Positions 8,308 to 16,985 of a stretch of 64,000 bases of DNA are shown in pieces. Below the pieces are notes generated by a model. The model was not told the DNA's origin, did not search any database, and saw nothing but the letters and a program-made list of their open reading frames with translations. Source of the stretch: G965220305 sp965220305 (GTDB lineage: Bacteria > Chloroflexota > Dehalococcoidia > Lucifugimonadales > UBA3495); the NCBI GenBank assembly GCA_965220305.1, contig OZ244817.1:3286001-3350000 (forward strand), in the 5' to 3' direction. Each line of letters starts with the position of its first letter. Within the stretch, counting starts at the first letter, position 1. The position numbers and the translations under genes were made by a program.

Positions 8308-8886
8308 TCAGACTTCCGTCAACGGCGATACCCCGGCGGAGCCGGGGGCATCGTCGGTGTTATCGTCTGGCCCAGTGGGTCCGCCGCGACGGGCCTTGGC
8401 GTTCCATTCTTCGATGGTTACTTCGACCAGCCGCGTAACTTTCAGGTCGTCGGAGGAAGGAGCGAAATAGTCCCGACCTACGGTGCGACCCGGGAAATAC
8501 CGCTGTACCATGTTGTCGAACAACTGAAACTTCTGGGCTTCGTCAGTAATCTCGCGGGCCTGGCCAAACAACACCACGCTGCGGTAGTTCATGGAGTGGT
8601 TCATCGCCTTGCGCGAGTATACCAGGCCGTCGGTTAGAGTCACCGTCACGCACACCGGAGCGCCAGCCCCCGTATGCCGGAGCAGCCGGCTCCTAGTGGA
8701 CCCGTGCAGGTACAGCAGGTGAGGGTTTTCCGAGTTGTAATGGTAAGACATGGGTATGACGACGGGTTGCCCGTATTCGATAAAGCCAACGTGGGCGACC
8801 TTACCCTGGGCGAGAATCTCGGCGGCCTCCGCCGGGACGGCCCGCTCCGGGTGGTTCTTAATCTGTGTTCTGGGACTGAGGGTCAT
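8308..8886 (-). CDS. Pyridoxamine-5'-phosphate-oxidase-like (NimA-type) FMN-binding protein
   Basis: A 192-residue protein with the split-barrel flavin fold of the Pyridox_ox_2/NimA family: AEILAQGKVAHVGFIEYGQPVVIPM (N-terminal strand region, about residues 21-46), HLLYLHGSTRSRLLRH, the MNYRSVVLFGQAREI core, and a Pro/Gly-rich C-terminal tail. Such proteins bind FMN, F420 or heme and often act as nitro- or flavin reductases of unknown natural substrate. GGAG lies 6 bases before the ATG. It sits between rplJ (78 bases upstream) and rplL (68 bases downstream) on the same strand, so it must be transcribed with the stalk genes. That placement is unusual, because rplJ-rplL adjacency is nearly universal. 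Confidence 0.82.
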   Translation of the reverse strand: MTLSPRTQIKNHPERAVPAEAAEILAQGKVAHVGFIEYGQPVVIPMSYHYNSENPHLLYLHGSTRSRLLRHTGAGAPVCVTVTLTDGLVYSRKAMNHSMNYRSVVLFGQAREITDEAQKFQLFDNMVQRYFPGRTVGRDYFAPSSDDLKVTRLVEVTIEEWNAKARRGGPTGPDDNTDDAPGSAGVSPLTEV

Positions 8887-8964
8887 CCGATACTCCGTTG
8901 GCGAAATGCCCGCCTTTTGTAGCCAGACCTCGTCAACCAGGCTGGCTGTCGAGGTATAACCCCT

Positions 8965-9504
8965 CTAGGCCACATCCTCGCCGGCTTCCAACTGTCGCAA
9001 CCTGGCTTGGAGCAGCCCGCCCAAGTTTTGCAGGGGGGCGTTGAGCACCGAGGCGAACCGCTGCACCGGGGCTTGCATCTGGCCCAGCAGCATGGCAACC
9101 AACTGGGGCCTGGGTGGTAGGCTGGCCAGTCGCTCCACGTCGCTTGCTTGCAGGGAGGCCCCTCCGGAGAGAACTGCGCCTTGGATGGACAGGGGGGAAC
9201 GAGTGGCGCGAATGTAGTCGTTGATACTCTTGGCCACGTCCGCCGGTTCGTCGTAACCCAGGGCGATGGCTGTTGGCCCCTGGATAATGTCCTTAACCTG
9301 GGGCTGTTGGGCGGCGTCCGCCGCCAGGTGAATCAGTGTATTCTTGACCACCACAAATTCCACGCCGACATCCCGCAACCGACGTCTCAAGTCGGTCATA
9401 TCGTTGACCGCAATGCCGGTGTAGTTGGTGGTAACCACAATGGAACACCGCTCCAGCTTTTCCTGGAGCTCCTTTACCCGGTCTATCTTCGCCTGTGTTG
9501 GCAA
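8965..9504 (-). CDS. rplJ: 50S ribosomal protein L10
   Basis: L10, 179 residues from a TTG start at 9504 (LPTQAKIDRVKELQEKL). GGGAGG lies 7 bases upstream, whereas the longer frame to 9561 runs through the leader and is not coding. Family features are TNYTGIAVNDMTDLRRRLRD (about residues 24-43), VVKNTLIHLA and the C-terminal helix that binds L7/L12 dimers. L10 anchors the stalk to 23S rRNA through L11 and represses its own operon by binding the leader upstream. Confidence 0.95.
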   Translation of the reverse strand: MPTQAKIDRVKELQEKLERCSIVVTTNYTGIAVNDMTDLRRRLRDVGVEFVVVKNTLIHLAADAAQQPQVKDIIQGPTAIALGYDEPADVAKSINDYIRATRSPLSIQGAVLSGGASLQASDVERLASLPPRPQLVAMLLGQMQAPVQRFASVLNAPLQNLGGLLQARLRQLEAGEDVA

Positions 9505-9672
9505 TTTTCCCCTCCCAAAAGAAATCCCCTGCCACCAGTAGTAAGGCGCAGGGAACGTCAAGAACCCTTTACGGGTTGTATTGCGCCTCGGCGGGCGTTC
9601 CTCTGGTTGGGAACATTACCTCCCCGGTGGGAGACCCGCAGTCTACAGCATTCGGTTGTTATTATTTGGGCT
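9505..9672 (-). promoter_or_regulatory. L10 (rplJ) mRNA leader, autoregulatory
   Basis: The 177 bases between rplA and rplJ carry the hallmarks of the Rfam L10 leader on the minus strand: GCTGTAGACTGCGGGT, then CGCCCGCCGAGGCGC further on. These are the equivalent of the usual TAGACAGCAGGT...CCTGCCGAGG pair. A following stem, CCCTGC with GCAGGG (about 9529-9556), lies just before the rplJ ribosome-binding site. L10 or the L10-L12 complex is known to bind such leaders and repress translation. Identified by eye, so a covariance-model search would be decisive. Confidence 0.75.
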
Positions 9673-9681
9673 AGTTGCTGA

Positions 9682-10401
9682 TTATTCCAGTGGCCTTAAC
9701 CCCTGTAGTGGTCCGATTTCCACCGCAACGCTGGGGCCCATCGAACTGGTAAGGTAGGCCGACCGTAGAAATGCGCCCTTTACCGCCTCGGGCCGGGAAC
9801 GGACTATGGCGTCCATCAACACCGCTAGGTTCTCCATCAGCGGCTCGGTCTCGAAGCTGGCCTTGCCAAATTGCCCGTGGATGATGGAGGTCCGGTCGGT
9901 GCGGTATTCCAGGCGTCCAGCCTTGGACTCCTCAATGATCCGGGGCAAGTCCCTCGGTTGCACCATTGTACCCGTGCGCGGGTTGGGCATCAGCCCCCGA
10001 CGTCCCAGGATGCGTCCCAGCCTGCCGATTCGAGGCATGATGTCCGGCGTGGCCAATCCCACTTCAAAGTCCAGCCAACCCCCTTCGATGCGCTCTATAA
10101 GGTCGTCGTCCCCGACGTAGTCGGCCCCGGCCTGGCGGGCAATCTCCGCCCCCTCTCCGGTGGTGAACACCAGTACCCTAACCTGTTTGCCCAACCCGTG
10201 GGGCAGCACCGCCACCCCCCGGACCATCTGGTCGGCGTGGCGGGTGTCGGCGTTGGTCCGCAGGTGGACCTCCATGGTCTCGTCGAATTTGGTGCTGCTG
10301 GCTATTTCTTTAAGCAACTCAACGGCTTCCTGGGGCTGGTAGGACTTGTTCTCATCCACCTGCTGGGCTACCGTCGAATACCTTCGGCTGCGCTTTGGCA
10401 T
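9682..10401 (-). CDS. rplA: 50S ribosomal protein L1
   Basis: L1, 239 residues, beginning MPKRSRRYSTVAQQVD. It has the typical VLPHGLGKQVRVLVF block (about residue 66), ADYVGDDDLIERIEGGWLDFE, and the signature MPRIGRLGRILGRRGLMPNPRTG region (about 120-142). It binds 23S rRNA at the L1 stalk and helps release E-site tRNA. It follows rplK by two bases, so the two are translationally coupled. Confidence 0.98.
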   Translation of the reverse strand: MPKRSRRYSTVAQQVDENKSYQPQEAVELLKEIASSTKFDETMEVHLRTNADTRHADQMVRGVAVLPHGLGKQVRVLVFTTGEGAEIARQAGADYVGDDDLIERIEGGWLDFEVGLATPDIMPRIGRLGRILGRRGLMPNPRTGTMVQPRDLPRIIEESKAGRLEYRTDRTSIIHGQFGKASFETEPLMENLAVLMDAIVRSRPEAVKGAFLRSAYLTSSMGPSVAVEIGPLQGLRPLE

Positions 10402-10403
10402 AA

Positions 10404-10832
10404 CTAATCCCCTGATACCTCGATACCCATACTTCGGGCGGTGCCTTCGATGATGGACATGGCGTGTTCGACCGAAGAGGCGTTCAAGTCCTTCAATTTG
10501 CTCTCGGCTATCTCGCGGAGGAGCTGGCGGGAGATGTTTCCCACCGCGCCCTGCCGGAAGTCGCCAACTCCCTTTTCCACCCCGGCGGCCCGTCTTAGCA
10601 GGTCGGAGGCGGGGGGAGTGCGGGTCACAAAGGTGAAAGAGCGGTCTTCGTACACAGTGAGATGCACCGGCACGATGGTGCCCGCTTGATTGGAGGTACG
10701 CTCGTTGTATTCTTTGACGAAGGTCATAATGTTAACCCCGTGTTGGCCCAAAGCCGGGCCTACCGGGGGCGCCGGGGTGGCCTTGCCGGCCTCCAGTTGC
10801 AGCTTGATGACTGCTCTTACTTTCTTTGCCAC
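10404..10832 (-). CDS. rplK: 50S ribosomal protein L11
   Basis: L11, 142 residues, starting with GTG at 10832 (VAKKVRAVIKLQLEAGKATP). AGGAGG lies 6 bases upstream, while the frame upstream of it overlaps nusG and is not homologous. The PAPPVGPALGQHGVNIM motif (about residues 20-36) and TFVTRTPPASDLLRRAAG are standard. It binds 23S rRNA in the GTPase-associated centre together with L10. Confidence 0.97.
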   Translation of the reverse strand: MAKKVRAVIKLQLEAGKATPAPPVGPALGQHGVNIMTFVKEYNERTSNQAGTIVPVHLTVYEDRSFTFVTRTPPASDLLRRAAGVEKGVGDFRQGAVGNISRQLLREIAESKLKDLNASSVEHAMSIIEGTARSMGIEVSGD

Positions 10833-10842
10833 CCGCTTCCTC

Positions 10843-11421
10843 CTAAGCGCGTTCCACCTGTAGGAAGTCCAGTTCAACCGGGGTCTCCCTACCGAAGAAG
10901 GATACCAGCACCCGGACTTTACCCTTGGCATCGTCAACTTCGTTGACGGCGCCGATGAAGTCCATGAACGGTCCTTCGGTGATACGGACGGTTTCGCCCC
11001 GCTCCAGTCCTATCTTCACGCGGGGTGGGCCCGATTCGGTTTGTTTGAGAATGTCTTCCAGTTGGTCGTCTTCCAGGGGCACCGGCTTGGGGCGGGCATC
11101 ATCGTCGTCCTCGGTGGACACGAACCCGGTAACTCCCGGAGTGTTTCGCACCACGTACCAGCCCTCATCGTCCATGGTCATCTGTACCAGAATATAACCG
11201 GGAAACAGCTTACGCTTCTCGGAGCGGCGCTTGCCGTCCTTGAAGATGACCTCTTCCTCGGTGGGCACGACCACCTGGAAGATGCGGTCCTGCATGTCCA
11301 GGCTCTGGATGCGCAGGTCCAGGTTGCGCTTGACCAGGTCTTCCTGCCCGGAGTAGGTATGTACTATATACCAACGGGTGACCTCGTCCTGGTTTTCCTG
11401 TAGATTAACTTCGGTGGTCAT
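10843..11421 (-). CDS. nusG: Transcription termination/antitermination protein NusG
   Basis: NusG, 192 residues. The N-terminal NGN domain has RWYIVHTYSGQEDLVKRNL (about residues 16-34) and KLFPGYILVQM (about 72). The C-terminal KOW domain has GETVRITEGPFMDFIGAVNE and ends DFLQVERA. It binds RNA polymerase and contacts Rho or S10. It lies between secE and rplK as is usual. The 263 bases between secE and nusG are longer than typical and contain nothing I recognise. Confidence 0.97.
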   Translation of the reverse strand: MTTEVNLQENQDEVTRWYIVHTYSGQEDLVKRNLDLRIQSLDMQDRIFQVVVPTEEEVIFKDGKRRSEKRKLFPGYILVQMTMDDEGWYVVRNTPGVTGFVSTEDDDDARPKPVPLEDDQLEDILKQTESGPPRVKIGLERGETVRITEGPFMDFIGAVNEVDDAKGKVRVLVSFFGRETPVELDFLQVERA

Positions 11422-11688
11422 ATCCGCGCTTCCCCTGTCACCCTAGCGTCCCAGTCCCACCTGGAGTCAGGGTAAATGTATTCGGATGGACTCCCTTTGC
11501 CTGCCAGCCCTCTGGTCCCCAATACTCCCACCCCAGCCTATGTGACGGGGAAAGGTATAGGCACTAGGAAGATTACGGGTTGGCTGGGCCGCAGATTTCG
11601 CCGGGCAACATTCACTGTTCCCGGGAAAGTCTGCTCACCGGCCTACCCGAAAATACGCAGGACGGGTATCGGTCAGCCTGGGGGGAGC

Positions 11689-11925
11689 CTAGAGGACAAA
11701 GCGACCGAAAATTACGTCCAGCAACCGGTCCAAGCCACCCAGGAAGGCGGCCAATGCTATCGACAAAGCGATGACTACGCCAGTCAGGCGCGCCGTCTCT
11801 TCCCGGCTGGGCCATACCGACTTGCGTAACTCGGATATGGTTTCCTGGATGAAGGTTACTGGCGAGGCGCCGCCCATGGCCCTGGGGGTCATGGGCGGGT
11901 TACGACGTGTTGAAACTCGGGCCAT
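11689..11925 (-). CDS. secE: Preprotein translocase subunit SecE
   Basis: SecE, 78 residues, the short single-span form. A charged N-terminus is followed by the cytoplasmic amphipathic segment FIQETISELRKSVWPSREE (about residues 25-43) and one transmembrane helix (GVVIALSIALAAFLGGLD). It stabilises SecY in the translocon. It starts three bases after the stop of rpmG. Confidence 0.93.
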   Translation of the reverse strand: MARVSTRRNPPMTPRAMGGASPVTFIQETISELRKSVWPSREETARLTGVVIALSIALAAFLGGLDRLLDVIFGRFVL

Positions 11926-11928
11926 CGG

Positions 11929-12099
11929 CTACCTTACTTCACGGTGTGTCTTGTGGACCCGGCACCGGGAGCAGTACTTACGCAGTTCCATCCTCTGGGT
12001 ATCGTTACGCCGGTTCTTGATGGTTGAGTAATTGCGCTCCCGGCAATCGGAACACTGTAGGGTAATGATAGCCCTGGCGTCGGTAGACTTTCTAGCCAT
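11929..12099 (-). CDS. rpmG: 50S ribosomal protein L33
   Basis: A 56-codon gene between tuf and secE, reading MARKSTDARAIITLQCSDCR... and ending KTHREVR. It has the two CxxC knuckles of zinc-containing (C+) L33 (CSDC about residue 16, CSRC about residue 43) and NYSTIKNRRNDTQRMELRKY. It starts three bases downstream of the tuf stop codon. The C+ form binds zinc structurally. Confidence 0.95.
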   Translation of the reverse strand: MARKSTDARAIITLQCSDCRERNYSTIKNRRNDTQRMELRKYCSRCRVHKTHREVR

Positions 12100-12102
12100 T
12101 TT

Positions 12103-13287
<1,185 letters not shown>

Positions 13288-13315
13288 TTAGGTTTCTCTT
13301 CTCCTTCGGTAGTGG

Positions 13316-13390
13316 TGGAGCCCAGAGGCGGGATTGAACCGCCGACCCCGTTCTTACCAAGAACGTGCTCTACCGCTGAGCTATCTGGGC
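13316..13390 (-). tRNA. tRNA-Thr (anticodon GGT), CCA encoded
   Basis: Cloverleaf with a perfect 7-bp acceptor stem (GCCCAGA with TCTGGGC), D arm GCTC/GAGC, anticodon stem CGTTC/GAACG with loop TTGGTAA, T arm GGCGG-TTCAATC-CCGCC, discriminator T and genomic CCA. Last tRNA before tuf. Confidence 0.95.
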
Positions 13391-13430
13391 CCGCTCTGCC
13401 ATATGTTTAAACTTTTTGACTAGCTTGAGG

Positions 13431-13518
13431 TGGTGGAGGGGGTAGGATTCGAACCTACGAAGCCCTTCCGGACGCCAGATTTACAGTCTGGTGGCTTTAA
13501 CCACTCACCCACCCCTCC
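13431..13518 (-). tRNA. tRNA-Tyr (anticodon GTA), CCA encoded
   Basis: Class II tRNA with a long variable arm. The anticodon stem CCAGA/TCTGG encloses loop CTGTAAA (GTA). The T arm ends GGTTCGAATCC and genomic CCA is present. Middle tRNA of the three. Confidence 0.95.
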
Positions 13519-13577
13519 AAACCTTAACTGCCTCATCGCTGGCCCCGTGGGGGACGACGAGAGGCTGGCTGCGTAAG

Positions 13578-13649
13578 AGCCCCAGAGGGGACTCGAACCC
13601 CTAACCTGTCGATTACAAATCGACTGCGCTACCATTGCGCCACAGGGGC
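13578..13649 (-). tRNA. tRNA-Thr (anticodon TGT)
   Basis: Cloverleaf with acceptor GCCCCTG/CTGGGGC (one T-T mismatch at the sixth pair), D arm GCGC/GCGC, anticodon stem GTCGA/TCGAC with loop TTTGTAA, and T arm AGGGG-TTCGAGT-CCCCT. No encoded CCA. First gene of the operon. Confidence 0.92.
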
Positions 13650-13677
13650 ACCCACAACCTTTCTACCTGCCACAGAG

Positions 13678-13705
13678 AAAAGGCCCCGAGAGCACGGGGC
13701 CTTTT
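13678..13705 (-). terminator. Hairpin between operon promoter and first tRNA (possible attenuator)
   Basis: A perfect AAAAGGCCCCG / CGGGGCCTTTT hairpin with a short loop lies between the promoter at 13729-13757 and the tRNA-Thr gene. On the minus strand it is followed by TTTTCTCT, a weak U-run. No plus-strand gene reads into it, so it belongs to the minus transcript as an attenuator, processing site or insulating stem. Confidence 0.55.
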
Positions 13706-13728
13706 CGGCAATTTGTAGATACCTAAGA

Positions 13729-13757
13729 ATTATATTAAACGTTGTTAGTAAAGTCAA
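13729..13757 (-). promoter_or_regulatory. Sigma-70-type promoter of the tRNA-tuf-rpl operon
   Basis: Minus strand TTGACT (13752-13757), 17-bp spacer, TATAAT (13729-13734). The predicted start near 13722 precedes the hairpin and the tRNA genes. The AT-rich context agrees with a strong promoter. Confidence 0.85.
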
Positions 13758-13930
13758 TTATTTTGGGCCGATTTGCTTGGCGACATTTTCGGCCTTCCCT
13801 CGGCCTTCCCACCGCTCGACCCATCTATCAATCTACTCATCAATTTGTCCAACCTCAACATCCCTCGCCAGGCTCGGTACGAGTGAGGCCGTACAGAAAC
13901 CGAAAGCCCCTGCCGCCATAGCTGAAAATC

Positions 13931-13959
13931 TTGACGCGCCCAGCGGGTTATTCTACACT
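13931..13959 (+). promoter_or_regulatory. Candidate promoter of apt
   Basis: TTGACG (13931-13936), 17-bp spacer, TACACT (13954-13959), about 85 bases before the apt start. Consensus spacing, moderate -10. Confidence 0.5.
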
Positions 13960-14043
13960 GCTTCTGGACTCGCCACGGCCAAATCACCAAGATGGGCCAG
14001 AATCGTCTAACTGCCGGTCGAGTCCCCAGGGAGTGACAAACTG

Positions 14044-14556
14044 ATGGACTTGAAGCAGTACATTCGAGACGTCCCGGACTTTCCCGAGCCGGGAATCCTG
14101 TTCAAGGACATCACCCCCATCCTGCAGCACCCGGCGGCGTTCAGCTATGTGATTCAACAATTGCATGAGCGCTTCCGAGGAGAGAGCCTGGACGTTATTG
14201 TGGCGGTGGAATCCAGGGGCTTCCTTTTTGGCGCGCCTCTGGCCCACCAGATGGGAAAGCCCCTGGTGCCCGTGCGGAAACAGGGCAAGTTGCCTTCGTC
14301 CACCTACACCGCGGAATACACCCTGGAGTACGGCTCCAGCATCATGGAGATTCACACCGATGGCGTCCAGGAGGGCCAGCGGGTCCTGCTGATAGACGAT
14401 GTGCTGGCCACGGGAGGCACCTTGGGGGCCACGGCCAAGCTGGTGGAGCTATCCGGTGGCACGGTTGCCGGCATCGGCCTGGCCATCGAGCTGGCCTTCC
14501 TGGGGGGACGGGAGCATCTGAAGAGCTACGATATTTTTTCCTTGGTCCAATACTGA
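14044..14556 (+). CDS. apt: Adenine phosphoribosyltransferase
   Basis: A 170-residue purine salvage enzyme that makes AMP from adenine and PRPP. The start MDLKQYIRDVPDFPEPGI and the block FKDITPIL (about residue 20) are typical of Apt. The PRPP-binding motif VLLIDDVLATGGT lies near residues 116-128. Length is standard. It is monocistronic, with its own candidate promoter, and divergent from the translation operon. Confidence 0.97.
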   Translation: MDLKQYIRDVPDFPEPGILFKDITPILQHPAAFSYVIQQLHERFRGESLDVIVAVESRGFLFGAPLAHQMGKPLVPVRKQGKLPSSTYTAEYTLEYGSSIMEIHTDGVQEGQRVLLIDDVLATGGTLGATAKLVELSGGTVAGIGLAIELAFLGGREHLKSYDIFSLVQY

Positions 14557-14704
14557 GCCACCGTCGCCCGGGCGAGCGAAGCAATACAGCAACTATCACG
14601 TCGCGATGGTCCATGAAGATGGGACATCGGGCATTAGCCTGGCAATATAGACCTCGATGCAGAGGTTGGTCGCGGGACAACAACAACGGTACAAGGAGTG
14701 AGTT

Positions 14705-15574
14705 ATGGCGGACAAAGCGAAAATAGGCGACGTTGAAGTCACGGCAGTTATAGACATGGTACCCCCGGCCCGGGAACCTTCGGCCATGTTCCCGGATGTT
14801 CCCGCCTCGGCGTGGGAGGAGTACCAGGACAGCTTGGAAAACGGCCAACTTCAGCTTTACTACGGGGTCTTCGTGGTGCAAACCCCGGACCGGACCATTC
14901 TGGTGGATACCGGCATGGGCCCCGGGCCCCATCCTGACCGGGGCAACCTCACCGGCAACCTTTATGAGTTGGTCAGCGACGTGCTGGCGCCTCCGGACAA
15001 CACCCGCAACACCAACGTTTCGCCCTCGGACCAGGTGAACTATGTCATCCATACCCACCTGCACGCCGACCACGTCGGTTGGAACCTGCGCTACGCCGGT
15101 GGTATGCCTGCGCCCAACTTCCGACGGGCCCGATACGTGATTTCCAAGGACGACTACGATTACTTCACCGAGGAGAGCCGGCTGGAGCAGGCGCCCCACG
15201 TGCAGCGGCAGGTCATTCCTCTGCGGCGGCTGCGTCTCCAGGACATAATCGACGGCGAGCATACCGTCAGCGATGATATTTCCATCGCACCGGCTCCGGG
15301 GCATACTCCGGGCCACCAGATTGTCCTGATTAACTCCGCCGGGCAGAAGGGAGCGGTGGTTGGCGACCTGCTGCACACCATTGCCCAGGTTTCCGAGCCC
15401 ACCTGGTGCGCCGGGGTGGACACCGACAAGGCCCAGAGCGCAGCCAGCCGGGAGAAGCTGCTGGCCCAGGCGGAAGAGGAGGGCTGGATCATAGCCGCCG
15501 GTCACTTCCCACCGGGTAAGCAAATTGGCCGGGTGGTCCGGGACGGTGACAAGCGGCGGTGGGATCCCCTGTAG
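14705..15574 (+). CDS. MBL-fold metallo-hydrolase
   Basis: A 289-residue metallo-beta-lactamase fold protein with the dimetal motif HTHLHADHVGW (about residues 119-129), a third His in PGHTPGH (about 199) and Asp in VVGDLLHT (about 219). AAGGAG lies before the ATG. The family covers lactonases, glyoxalase II-like and other hydrolases, and the substrate cannot be assigned. It is followed by a terminator, so probably a single-gene unit. Confidence 0.88.
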   Translation: MADKAKIGDVEVTAVIDMVPPAREPSAMFPDVPASAWEEYQDSLENGQLQLYYGVFVVQTPDRTILVDTGMGPGPHPDRGNLTGNLYELVSDVLAPPDNTRNTNVSPSDQVNYVIHTHLHADHVGWNLRYAGGMPAPNFRRARYVISKDDYDYFTEESRLEQAPHVQRQVIPLRRLRLQDIIDGEHTVSDDISIAPAPGHTPGHQIVLINSAGQKGAVVGDLLHTIAQVSEPTWCAGVDTDKAQSAASREKLLAQAEEEGWIIAAGHFPPGKQIGRVVRDGDKRRWDPL

Positions 15575-15659
15575 CCATAGGCGACTTCCAGGGAACGCCG
15601 CTGGTTCTGGCCTGAATGGGCCAGCGTTCCAGGGTATTACCGCCAGAGTTTGGGTATTC

Positions 15660-15690
15660 AGGAAGGGCCGGCTAGGCCCTTCCTCTTTTT
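15660..15690 (+). terminator. Rho-independent terminator after MBL hydrolase
   Basis: 10-bp perfect stem AGGAAGGGCC / GGCCCTTCCT followed by CTTTTT, 85 bases after the stop codon. Confidence 0.85.
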
Positions 15691-15764
15691 GTCGCGTCGC
15701 GCTCCGCAGGGCTGGACGCAGGTTCAGGTCGGCGTAGGAGCCTCTTGATGGGCTCGCCGTCACC

Positions 15765-15940
15765 AGCTAAGTTTCAGAACTCTCTCCCAGAATACCCCGT
15801 TATGCCCTCTAAGGCGGGAATCCAGCTCCCCGATGCAAAAATTCCGTCAACTGTTAGGGCCATTCCCAGCGCATGGGTTGGGGCCTGGCTCTGCGCCGGA
15901 GTGACGGTAAGCTGGTTGCTAATATGTGATTATCCTGTTG
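15765..15940 (-). repeat. Dispersed palindromic repeat unit, copy 2
   Basis: Its reverse complement aligns by eye with the unit at 3028-3200: ACCGTCACTCCGGCGCAGAG, CCTAACAGTTGACGGAA, then GGGGAGCTGGATTCCCGCC. More diverged than the other copies. Confidence 0.55.
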
Positions 15941-16077
15941 GCTTAATGAGTCCTGGCCCACAGACCGCCGGGTATGCGGTATAATCTGATTCAACAGCAG
16001 TCGATGGGACCTTATTCCTGGGTTTCGTCACGGCAATCCCCAATCCGTCAACAGTTCTAATTTGTGGGAAGGGCTTA

Positions 16078-16863
16078 ATGAGCAAGTTCTTGGACCGTAT
16101 CGAGCGAATCAGAGAAGGCGCACCCGCTCCGTTGGGTTTCAGTCTAGGCCCCCGTGAGAAGGTGGCCGGCATGGCCTTGGTCACCATGGTCTCCGGTGAT
16201 CACCAGAAGGGCATGGGTATCGTAGCCGAAGTTGGGCCGGACGCCGCCATTGTAGCGGGCGCCGACGGGGCGGAAGGGCTCAAGTCCCTGGCCGAGTCAT
16301 TGTCGGGCGTTCCCTGGGGAGCCCGGGTGTCATCCCTCAGCGAAGACGAGGCCCAGGCATACCAACAGAGCGGCTCCGACCTGCTGGCTTTTCCCCTGGA
16401 GAACACCACGGCGTCGGCCCTGGACTCAGAGGAGATGGCGCGCATCCTCTCCATAGATTCCGAAATGGGGGAACGGCAGTTTCGGGCGGTCGCTTCCCTG
16501 CCCGTCGATGCCTTCCTGGTGTCCATGACCCAGGTATCCGGCCCCTGGACCCTCAAGGACCTGGCAACCCTGGGGTCCATCAGTCGGCGGGTGGACAAGT
16601 ACGTTCTGGTTGAAGTCGCCCAACCCCCGGGAAAGAAGGACCTGGAAGCCCTCAGAGATATGGGGGTCCAGGGCTTGGTGCTGGATGTGGGCGCGGTTTC
16701 CCCCGAGAGTCTCAGCGAATTGAAGCAGGCTTTGTTGGACATGCCGCGACCCAAGTTCAACCGTCGGGAACGGCCCAGGGTAATGTTGCCGGGGTCGGTA
16801 TACGGACTGGATGAGGGTCCCGAGCCGGAGCACGAACACGAGGAGGAAGAAGAGGAGGAGTAA
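16078..16863 (+). CDS. Hypothetical protein with acidic C-terminal tail
   Basis: A 261-residue protein that I do not recognise. It begins MSKFLDRIERIREGAPAPLGFSL. The middle has alternating strand-helix character with two similar blocks (VGPDAAIVAGADGAEGLKSLAE and DMGVQGLVLDVGAVSPESLSELK), which suggests an alpha/beta-barrel-like fold. The tail is HEHEEEEEEE, a run of His and Glu. No signal peptide or membrane span. Codon use matches its neighbours. A TATAAT hexamer lies at 15980, about 100 bases upstream, without a clear -35. The following M50 protease gene starts 122 bases later and may be co-transcribed. Confidence 0.75.
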   Translation: MSKFLDRIERIREGAPAPLGFSLGPREKVAGMALVTMVSGDHQKGMGIVAEVGPDAAIVAGADGAEGLKSLAESLSGVPWGARVSSLSEDEAQAYQQSGSDLLAFPLENTTASALDSEEMARILSIDSEMGERQFRAVASLPVDAFLVSMTQVSGPWTLKDLATLGSISRRVDKYVLVEVAQPPGKKDLEALRDMGVQGLVLDVGAVSPESLSELKQALLDMPRPKFNRRERPRVMLPGSVYGLDEGPEPEHEHEEEEEEE

Positions 16864-16985
16864 GGGACAGGAGATTCGGCGTCCATGACCGTGAATCATC
16901 CCTCCCTGCCGCTCCCGCCGTCCCTCCCGGAGATTAGCTTCCTGGGGCGCGAGTCCCTCGCGTCGGAGGACGGCCTGGCGGACCA

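Noticed and set aside
11422..11688. Possible tRNA-Trp or other RNA between secE and nusG
   Set aside because: No cloverleaf could be formed on either strand. The gap is simply longer than usual.
13578..13649. tRNA-Thr(TGT) as a pseudo-tRNA because of the acceptor T-T mismatch
   Set aside because: All other arms pair, and the position in the tRNA-tuf operon is conserved. One mismatch is tolerable.
14342..15763. 473-codon minus-strand frame opposite apt and the MBL hydrolase
   Set aside because: Long only because of high GC. No family resemblance, and both plus-strand genes have clear motifs.
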